In this document: piece after piece, positions 1 through 5,731 of the stretch
Layout of the letters: each line of letters opens with the position of its first letter
Numbering within the stretch: the stretch's first letter is position 1
NCBI GenBank assembly: GCA_030621275.1
Contig: JAUXHY010000066.1
Location: forward strand, 1 to 6,949
Length of the DNA stretch: 6,949 nt
Direction: 5' to 3'
Origin: a bacterium
GTDB taxonomy: Bacteria > Fidelibacterota > Marinisomatia > Marinisomatales > JAHJCW01
Position numbers and translations under genes: made by a program
Notes under the pieces: generated by a model
Seen by the model: only the letters and a program-made list of their open reading frames with translations
The model's database searches: none
What the model was told of the DNA's origin: nothing

Positions 1-468
1 TGCTGCTGATAAATTTCTCTTTAGTGATCTATTTTGATTAATGATGACAAGTATTGTGGATGGAAAAGCTCCAACTACTAACGTAAAAAATTGAAATAGT
101 AATAGCATTCTAAACAACGAGTTGTTAAATGAGAAGAAAAATTCGGAATAAATGAAGTTGCCCAATCCTATGGTAAAAAGTATCAAGAAAATAAATAATA
201 AGTTTTTCCCAACAGTCCAATTCTTTTCATCAAAGAATTGTTTAAATAATTTTGGAATTAAAATTAAATCGAATATTAGAATAAGAAAAGTAGTTACTCC
301 ATAACCTATAAATATATATAATTTTAGTGGATTTTCAATCGTACCCAAACCAAATGGTTGAAATATTGTTAAAAATGATGTAACAAATAAACTAATAGGA
401 ATAATAATCCACCACTTATTTTCAATTATTGGGTAGGGTTGTTTTAGTAATTTGCTAAGTATACTCAT
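1..468 (-). CDS. Probable LytTR-family regulator, N-terminal membrane domain (3' end cut by window)
   Basis: Reading leftward from an ATG at 468, the frame stays open for 156 codons to the window edge, so the C-terminus is missing. What is visible is almost entirely membrane domain, with four hydrophobic helices at about residues 19-36, 49-72, 88-106 and 120-144. A basic linker follows (NQNRSLKRNL, 145-154). The FQPFGL motif right after helix 1 (residues 36-41) and this linker resemble the N-terminal region of Bacteroidota membrane-anchored LytTR DNA-binding regulators, in which a cytoplasmic LytTR domain follows. That DNA-binding domain is not in the window, so the call rests on the N-terminal pattern alone. 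The gene lies 26 bases after the CPBP protease gene and is probably co-transcribed with it. No Shine-Dalgarno sequence is visible before the start. The alternative is a sensor histidine kinase or an unknown membrane protein with a similar N-terminus. Confidence 0.66.
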   Translation of the reverse strand, partial: MSILSKLLKQPYPIIENKWWIIIPISLFVTSFLTIFQPFGLGTIENPLKLYIFIGYGVTTFLILIFDLILIPKLFKQFFDEKNWTVGKNLLFIFLILFTIGLGNFIYSEFFFSFNNSLFRMLLLFQFFTLVVGAFPSTILVIINQNRSLKRNLSAA

Positions 469-494
469 TTATAAATTTTTCAATTTTCATAATA

Positions 495-1106
495 CTAGTA
501 AATATCTTCCTTCTTAGAAAAGAAGAATCCAATACCATTATTTGCTGCATGAATTATAATACATGCCCAAAGTGAACCGCCGAGAAATAAAATACTAGAT
601 AATAATATTCCAAGAATAAATACAAATAATTGAATAATCCGTTCTTTATCTCTGTGGACCAATGCAAATAGTATTGAGCTAAATATTATACCTATTATTG
701 GATTAGAATAATAATTGATACCTGGTAATATTATACCGCGGAAAACTATTTCTTCAAGGATCGAGCTACTTAATACAAAGTAAATACTAATCAATGTACC
801 AAATTTTGTGATAAGCTTTGTTATTGAATTATCAGGTTTATATTTTGATGTAATAGGTTTAAAGGCAAATTTGTTAATCAGCACTATTAATAAACCGACA
901 GTCAAAATTAAGATAATATCAATCAAACCAAATGATGATAATTTGTTTGTAAGGAAATGTTTTATTGATAATAGGAATTCATTGTTGCTGATTACATAGA
1001 TTCCTTTCTCAGTATTTGGAAAAATAAGTACTACAAATAATACTATGAGTAGAAAAATGGTTTGATTGATTAGTAATGAACTTTTGGTGACAGCCTGTTT
1101 TTTCAT
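495..1106 (-). CDS. CPBP family intramembrane metalloprotease (CAAX protease-like)
   Basis: A 203-residue, very hydrophobic integral membrane protein with the three conserved motifs of the CPBP/Abi (CAAX-processing-like) family. Motif 1 is the EExxxR pair, E118-E119 with R123, within LEEIVFRG. Motif 2 is FxxxH, F147 to H151. Motif 3 is HxxxN, H186 to N190. The glutamates and histidines are expected to form the metal/water-activating site inside the membrane. Hydrophobic segments lie near residues 12-30, 59-80, 102-116, 120-131, 136-151, 157-176 and 178-197. All catalytic positions are present, so it should be active. Its substrate cannot be told from sequence; bacterial members include bacteriocin-immunity and protein-processing enzymes. 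The ATG start overlaps the stop of the upstream LptF/LptG-family gene in an ATGA arrangement, which implies translational coupling, and no separate ribosome binding site is seen. Confidence 0.9.
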   Translation of the reverse strand: MKKQAVTKSSLLINQTIFLLIVLFVVLIFPNTEKGIYVISNNEFLLSIKHFLTNKLSSFGLIDIILILTVGLLIVLINKFAFKPITSKYKPDNSITKLITKFGTLISIYFVLSSSILEEIVFRGIILPGINYYSNPIIGIIFSSILFALVHRDKERIIQLFVFILGILLSSILFLGGSLWACIIIHAANNGIGFFFSKKEDIY

Positions 1107-2203
1107 TTTCTAACGGAGAATATTAAAATTATTCCCCCAATAGCAAAAATAACATTACCGATCCACGCAGAAATAAATGGATCGAGAACTTCCTTATATC
1201 CCAAGGATTGTCCGAATTTTATAAATGCATAATATGCAAAAATGACAAAAACGCTCATACCGGCAGCAAATGCCAATCCACCTTTTTGTTTTGATACGGC
1301 TAATGGTAATCCAAATAATATTACAATCAAACTGGTTAACGCAAAAGACACCTTATTATACCGAGCGACTTCCCACCTTACTGTTTTTACACCATTCTCC
1401 TTTAATAATAATATTCGTTCGGTTAATTCTTTGTAATTCATTTCATCAGGTGGTTTGAATTGCTTGGTTATGTCATCGGGTGTGAAATTTGCGTTAATTA
1501 GTGTGTCACTAGCAGAAATGAGTGTGTTAATTTCTTCACCATTTACATCAAAATTGCGAATAGAATAACTATTCATATTCCAAAGCAGTAGCGAATCATT
1601 CCAAAACAATTTTCGTGCATCAATTCTTTTGGTAAGGATTCCATTTTCAAATGTAACTATTGTTGCATTATCTGCTTTCATTCCACTGATGGAATATTTC
1701 GCGAGAGAGATGTGTGTTGTTTCGTGTTTTTGTAATAAAACATCATGCAAAATTTTACTGGTACGGAATGTGTTTCTACGCGTTTTTCGGCGCATATGTT
1801 TCTGTTCGATTTCAGTTACTTTTTCGTTTCCTATAGTAACAAGATTATTGTCAAGCTCATAGGAGATAAAACTGAGGACAATTCCAGCTAATAATAATGG
1901 AATGGCAATTCTATACAGACTAATCCCGGAAGATTTCATTGCTGTCCATTCGTTCCGTTTTGCCATTAGTCCGATACTAAAAACTGTGGCTATTAATGTT
2001 GCCATTGGTAAACCGATACTAAAGAACCAAGGTAATGTATAAAGATAAAAAAGAAATATGATTTTTAACTGTACTGAATTATCAATGAATTTGTCGATGT
2101 TTTCAATCAAATCAACAATAACAAAGACTGAGACAAAACCCAACATTGCCATTGTGAGAATTGTTATGAATTGTCGCAGTAAATATATATCAAGTTTCTT
2201 CAT
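1103..2203 (-). CDS. LptF/LptG family permease (LPS export ABC transporter membrane subunit)
   Basis: A 366-residue protein of the YjgP/YjgQ (LptF/LptG) family. In Gram-negative bacteria these inner-membrane subunits sit with the LptB ATPase and extract lipopolysaccharide into the periplasmic bridge towards the outer membrane. The layout fits the family: helices near 10-31, 48-78 (long or two) and 97-116, then a soluble periplasmic region at about 120-265 (the expected beta-jellyroll), then helices at 286-303, 308-328 and 343-363. Recognisable family stretches are AKRNEWTAMKSSGIS at 81-95, the cytoplasmic coupling region, and FALTSLIVILFGLPLAVSKQ at 287-306. The length is normal and nothing looks broken. 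LptF and LptG cannot be told apart safely here, so no symbol is given. It is the first gene of the leftward cluster, opposite the antiporter gene across a 124-base gap. No clear Shine-Dalgarno sequence precedes the ATG. Confidence 0.92.
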   Translation of the reverse strand: MKKLDIYLLRQFITILTMAMLGFVSVFVIVDLIENIDKFIDNSVQLKIIFLFYLYTLPWFFSIGLPMATLIATVFSIGLMAKRNEWTAMKSSGISLYRIAIPLLLAGIVLSFISYELDNNLVTIGNEKVTEIEQKHMRRKTRRNTFRTSKILHDVLLQKHETTHISLAKYSISGMKADNATIVTFENGILTKRIDARKLFWNDSLLLWNMNSYSIRNFDVNGEEINTLISASDTLINANFTPDDITKQFKPPDEMNYKELTERILLLKENGVKTVRWEVARYNKVSFALTSLIVILFGLPLAVSKQKGGLAFAAGMSVFVIFAYYAFIKFGQSLGYKEVLDPFISAWIGNVIFAIGGIILIFSVRK

Positions 2204-2327
2204 CAGTAGATATTAATTCTAAATAAATTTCTAAATATAAGTTTGCGAATTTAAGTTATAAACATGATATTTTTATGCGATAATAAATTGCACTAATATT
2301 GTTAACTCCTCTAACTTTAATGAATAA
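2204..2327. promoter_or_regulatory. Divergent intergenic region with promoters for both gene clusters
   Basis: This 124-base, strongly AT-rich gap separates two start codons pointing away from each other, so promoters for the leftward LPS/protease cluster and the rightward antiporter-murQ cluster must lie here. A GATAAT hexamer at 2279-2284 is a possible -10 element for the rightward genes, but no good -35 box sits at the right distance. On the minus strand, TATATTTA (complement of 2233-2240) resembles the TAnnTTTG -7 element described in Bacteroidota, imperfectly. No operator-like inverted repeat or riboswitch stands out. The presence of promoters is a firm inference from gene orientation; the individual boxes are guesses. 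Confidence 0.45.
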
Positions 2328-3986
2328 ATGTCGAACCGAATGAAAATTTCCGTAACAATACTATTCTCTTTTGGAATCTTGCTTGCTGAACAAAATGGTG
2401 TTGAAGGTTCTCCGAATTGGTTATCGGTTTTACCGCCTTTAGTGGCGATCATATTAGCTTTAGTTACCCGAGAGACTCTAGTATCATTATTTGCGGGGAT
2501 ATGGATTGGAGTAACTATTCTAAAAGCTAATTTAATTGATGGTTTCCTTACCACTCTTGATACATACTTAGTTGGCTCTTTAGCTGACACAAGTCATGCA
2601 TCTATAATATTATTTACTTTAGGATTTGGAGGTATGATCGGCGTCATATCAGCAAATGGTGGTATGCGTGGTATTGTGGATATTGCGGTTCGCCATGCTA
2701 AAACACGCCGTCAGGGACAGATTACAACAGTATTCATGGGTGTAATTATTTTTTTTGATGATTATGCCAATACATTATTGGTTGGCAATATGATGCGACC
2801 ATTAACTGACAAACTGCGTATTTCACGTGAAAAATTATCATATTTAGTAGACTCTACTGCAGCACCAGTTGCAAGTTTAGCAGTTATTAGTACCTGGTCT
2901 ATTTTTCAAATGAGTTTACTAAATGGGCCTTATGAACAATTTGGCGTAATTGAGAATCCGTACATAACATTTATTAGAAGTATTCCTTATTCATTTTATT
3001 GTTTATTGACTCTTGTGTTTATCCTGATGAATACGATATCACGTAGAGAATATGGTCCTATGTATAAAGCTGAGCGGCGCACTGTTCTGACGGGTGCTGT
3101 AATGCAGCCAGGAGCTAACCCGATGACTGACACATCGCAAATTGATTCTGATGATCATTATGGTAAATCATCTCACTGGACAAATGCAATAATTCCAATA
3201 ATTGGTGTTGTATTTATAGCTATGTTGGGACTATTTGTAACTGGCAAGCGGGCATTAGAAACAGGAGTGACTCCTTCAATTCGTAATATAATTGGCGGAG
3301 CAGACTCATATGCAGCGCTGATGTGGGGATCATATTCTGCCGGTATAATCGCAATAATAATAACAGTTAGTAAAAGATTATTATCGCTTAATAAAGCGGT
3401 AAATGCTTGGTTAAATGGTGCTCGTTCAATGCTCTTAGGGTGCACAGTTTTAGTTTTAGCATGGACACTCGGAAAAGTTTCTGAAGATTTGGGGACAGCA
3501 CAATTTTTAGTTGAGATTTCATCAAATTTCTTAACGCCACAAATTTTACCGGCTGTAATCTTCCTTACTGCAGCCGCAATAAGTTTCTCAACAGGTACAT
3601 CTTGGGCAACAATGTCAATTCTTGTTCCCATTGTAATGCCGATGGCAATGCAGTTGATACAGGGTACTCCCGATGAAATAGTTGCTTCACCCATTTTTGT
3701 GAGCACCTTTGCAGCAATTCTCTCGGGAGCGGTTTTAGGGGACCATTGTTCTCCGATTTCCGATACAACAATTTTATCCTCAACCGCCTCAGGATCCGAT
3801 CATATTGACCACGTACGCACTCAATTACCATATGCTTTAACGGTAGGTATTATTGCACTATTTGTAGGCTATCTTTTCATCGGATTTGGCGGCAATTTAT
3901 CTATATCAATCATTTTAGGAATTTCATTATCTTTTGCTGTATTAATGATATTCGGTAAACCAATTCGTCGTGATATGAAAACCTAG
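2328..3986 (+). CDS. NhaC-family Na+/H+ antiporter-like transporter
   Basis: A 552-residue polytopic inner-membrane protein of the NhaC antiporter family (ion transporter superfamily), expected to exchange Na+ and/or an organic anion against protons. Family hallmarks are FFDDYANTLLVGNMMRP at 142-158 with paired aspartates D144-D145, DSTAAPVASLAVISTWS at 175-191, STGTSWATMS at 421-430, and LGDHCSPISDTTILSS at 470-485. The two halves, about 32-236 and 285-543, are joined by a charged loop (238-283) beginning RREYGPMYKAERR. The N-terminus (MSNRMKISVTILFSFGILLAEQNGVEG) looks like a signal peptide or an extra helix before the first core helix at about 32. The ATG at 2328 is used here; an in-frame ATG at 2340 (Met5) would keep the same signal-like segment, and neither has a Shine-Dalgarno sequence. 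The gene stops 11 bases before murQ, suggesting an operon. The true substrate is not decided by sequence. Confidence 0.9.
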   Translation: MSNRMKISVTILFSFGILLAEQNGVEGSPNWLSVLPPLVAIILALVTRETLVSLFAGIWIGVTILKANLIDGFLTTLDTYLVGSLADTSHASIILFTLGFGGMIGVISANGGMRGIVDIAVRHAKTRRQGQITTVFMGVIIFFDDYANTLLVGNMMRPLTDKLRISREKLSYLVDSTAAPVASLAVISTWSIFQMSLLNGPYEQFGVIENPYITFIRSIPYSFYCLLTLVFILMNTISRREYGPMYKAERRTVLTGAVMQPGANPMTDTSQIDSDDHYGKSSHWTNAIIPIIGVVFIAMLGLFVTGKRALETGVTPSIRNIIGGADSYAALMWGSYSAGIIAIIITVSKRLLSLNKAVNAWLNGARSMLLGCTVLVLAWTLGKVSEDLGTAQFLVEISSNFLTPQILPAVIFLTAAAISFSTGTSWATMSILVPIVMPMAMQLIQGTPDEIVASPIFVSTFAAILSGAVLGDHCSPISDTTILSSTASGSDHIDHVRTQLPYALTVGIIALFVGYLFIGFGGNLSISIILGISLSFAVLMIFGKPIRRDMKT

Positions 3987-3997
3987 TTTTAAATTCC

Positions 3998-4891
3998 GTG
4001 CATAGTAACCTAATAACAGAAAAGCAAAATCCACATTCGATGGATATTGATAAATTATCGACTTTGGAAATACTTGAGCTTATTAATAAAGAAGATAGTT
4101 TAATTTCAACCGCTGTACAGAAAGCAATATCTGAAATAAAAAAAGTTGTTAAATTTACAGTTACAGCTCTAAAAAATGGAAATCGTATCATATATATTGG
4201 AGCCGGCACAAGCGGTAGATTAGGTATTCTGGATGCATCAGAAATTCCACCAACTTTTTCGGCGCCACGAGAATGGTTTACCGGAGTGATTACCAAAGGA
4301 GCTGAAGCAGTTTTTAAATCGATTGAATCAGCAGAAGACATACCGAAGGATGCTGAACGAGATTTAAATGCGGTTGGTATGAAAAAGGGAGATGTCCTAA
4401 TTGGTATTGCTAGCAGTAGTACTACTCCCTATGTAATTGCTGGATTAAAATATGCTAACCAAATTGATTGCCACACCGTTTTCCTTGTGTGCAATCCTAA
4501 TCCTGTAGAATCTGAAAATTTTGATGTAGTCATTTCAGTAGATTTAGGTCCCGAGATAATAACAGGTTCTACTCGGATGAAAGCAGGAACAGCTACAAAA
4601 TTAATTTTAAATATGATTTCAACCACTACAATGATTAAAATGGGAAAAGTGTACGGAAATCTAATGGTTGATTTGCAAGTATGGAATGAAAAATTACGTG
4701 ACCGTGGAACAAGAATCATCGAAAAATTAACCAATCTTAATTATATAGAAGCAGGCAAAGTATTAAAAGAGTCCGGTGGTTCAGTGAAAACTGCCCTTAT
4801 TATGGTAAATAAATCTTGCTCCAAATTAGAAGCAGAAGAATTAATTGATAAATTTGACGGAAATTTGAGACAAATAATAGGTGATATTTAA
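3998..4891 (+). CDS. murQ: N-acetylmuramic acid 6-phosphate etherase (MurQ)
   Basis: A 297-residue cytoplasmic enzyme of peptidoglycan recycling. It cleaves the lactyl ether of MurNAc-6-phosphate to give GlcNAc-6-phosphate and D-lactate. The sequence lines up with E. coli MurQ nearly end to end: LITEKQNPHS near the start, the SIS-domain loop GAGTSGRLGILDASEIPPTF at 68-87, GSTRMKAGTATKLILNMIST at 190-209, and KMGKVYGNLMVDL at 214-226, then a helical C-terminal part. The catalytic glutamates known in E. coli (E83, E114) correspond to E82 and E113 and are both present. The usual ASGxTPY loop reads SSSTTPY (139-145), a Gly-to-Ser change. The start is a GTG at 3998. The first in-frame ATG (Met15) would delete the conserved TExxNP segment, so the GTG is preferred. 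No Shine-Dalgarno sequence is visible, and the gene lies 11 bases after the antiporter, so coupling is likely. Confidence 0.95.
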   Translation: MHSNLITEKQNPHSMDIDKLSTLEILELINKEDSLISTAVQKAISEIKKVVKFTVTALKNGNRIIYIGAGTSGRLGILDASEIPPTFSAPREWFTGVITKGAEAVFKSIESAEDIPKDAERDLNAVGMKKGDVLIGIASSSTTPYVIAGLKYANQIDCHTVFLVCNPNPVESENFDVVISVDLGPEIITGSTRMKAGTATKLILNMISTTTMIKMGKVYGNLMVDLQVWNEKLRDRGTRIIEKLTNLNYIEAGKVLKESGGSVKTALIMVNKSCSKLEAEELIDKFDGNLRQIIGDI

Positions 4892-4922
4892 TTGGTGTAT
4901 ATGTAGAAAAGCTAAAATATAA

Positions 4923-5630
4923 ATGAGAAGTAAACAGGAACAACTTGAAAATCGGGGATATTTAGTTGAAGGATTGGAATCTAAATTTTTGGGACTATCT
5001 TTTGAAAAAAGAATTGAACTGTTACAAAGTAAAGTACCAATAAACAGAACGCTTGGAGCAAGGTTATTAATAAACTCAAAGGAAAATGAGACAGTTGAAT
5101 ATTTACTTAATGCATTAAGGATTGAGAAAAAACTATATTCAAAAATAGAGATTTGTAATTCATTGGCTGCATTAGGAAATCTTTCAATAAAACCTTTGAT
5201 AGGAATGTTAGGACAAATAGGGAATAATCAATATAATAAAGTACCTGAAAAAGAATTTAAAAAAGATAGTTATCCTTTGCCAAGAGATATTGTGAGTAGA
5301 ATACTCATTAGAATTGGGATAAAAGCATTACCTGATTTACTGAAAATTTTAGATAGCACAAATAGAAAGCAAATAAGTGAAACAATTGATGCTATTGGAT
5401 ATTTATGTTTCTATAATTACAAACCTGAAGTTTATGAAAAGTTGAAGGATTGTTATTTAAAAAATAGCACAGACGATTTAATCAAATGGAAAATTATTCA
5501 AGCAATGAGCGGATTTACTAAAAGTAAATCTTTTTTGAAAGAGCAAAAACAACAACTTCAAAATCCAAGGTTAATAAAAGAAATAGAGCGAAGTATAAGT
5601 TTGATTCAAAAACGAAAAGAAAAAAATTAA
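4923..5630 (+). CDS. Uncharacterised HEAT-like helical repeat protein
   Basis: A 235-residue soluble protein whose specific function I do not recognise. It has no signal peptide or membrane helix and is rich in Lys, Glu, Ile and Leu. Paired amphipathic helices recur at about 41-65, 72-97, 121-144, 149-175 and 187-213, with HEAT-like features such as ARLL...ETVEYLLNAL, SLAALGNLSIKPLIGML and RILIRIGIKALPDLLKIL. A non-repeat insert with YPLPRD (117-122) breaks the regular pattern between units 2 and 3. The tail is strongly basic (QKRKEKN). Such solenoids usually bind other proteins and are not enzymes. The ATG is preceded immediately by an in-frame TAA, so no longer start is possible. It follows murQ by 31 bases on the same strand, so it is probably its operon partner and may act in cell-wall recycling or its control. 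That role is inference from position only. Confidence 0.72.
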   Translation: MRSKQEQLENRGYLVEGLESKFLGLSFEKRIELLQSKVPINRTLGARLLINSKENETVEYLLNALRIEKKLYSKIEICNSLAALGNLSIKPLIGMLGQIGNNQYNKVPEKEFKKDSYPLPRDIVSRILIRIGIKALPDLLKILDSTNRKQISETIDAIGYLCFYNYKPEVYEKLKDCYLKNSTDDLIKWKIIQAMSGFTKSKSFLKEQKQQLQNPRLIKEIERSISLIQKRKEKN

Positions 5631-5731
5631 AAATGATATTTATCGTGTGGGATGGTAATGCTTTTAATCTTTTACATTAAATCAACGAAATGCCTTAATT
5701 TTACCATTATAAATAATTGGATAAAGGAACG
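5631..5731 (+). promoter_or_regulatory. Gap before phosphohexomutase gene, possible promoter and ribosome binding site
   Basis: A 101-base AT-rich gap, the longest between genes on the rightward strand, so the sugar mutase gene may have its own promoter here. TTTACA at 5671-5676 resembles a -35 box and TTATAA near 5707-5712 a -10 box, but their spacing does not match a normal sigma-70 promoter. AAAGGA at 5723-5728 is the only Shine-Dalgarno-like sequence before a gene in this window, three bases before the ATG, closer than usual. No terminator hairpin with a T-run is seen after the HEAT-like gene, so read-through from the upstream operon is also possible. Confidence 0.35.

Noticed and set aside
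1242..1862. Short plus-strand open frames inside the LptF/LptG-family gene
   Set aside because: They are shadows of a clear minus-strand membrane protein gene, with Cys/Phe-rich translations typical of antisense reading of hydrophobic codons.
2273..2590. Minus-strand frame reaching into the divergent gap
   Set aside because: It overlaps the start of the antiporter gene on the opposite strand and would occupy the promoter region. Its translation resembles no known family.
3173..3831. Long minus-strand open frames opposite the antiporter gene
   Set aside because: They lie wholly inside the antiporter coding region, whose protein shows clear family motifs. Their own translations lack domain character or a plausible start context.
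3910..4734. Minus-strand open frames opposite the end of the antiporter gene and murQ
   Set aside because: They are antisense to well-supported genes, and murQ matches its family over its full length. No independent coding signal is seen.
5663..5681. Inverted repeat TTTAAT/ATTAAA with a 7-base loop, considered as a terminator after the HEAT-like gene
   Set aside because: The stem is only six A-T pairs with no following T-run. Such repeats are expected by chance in DNA this AT-rich.
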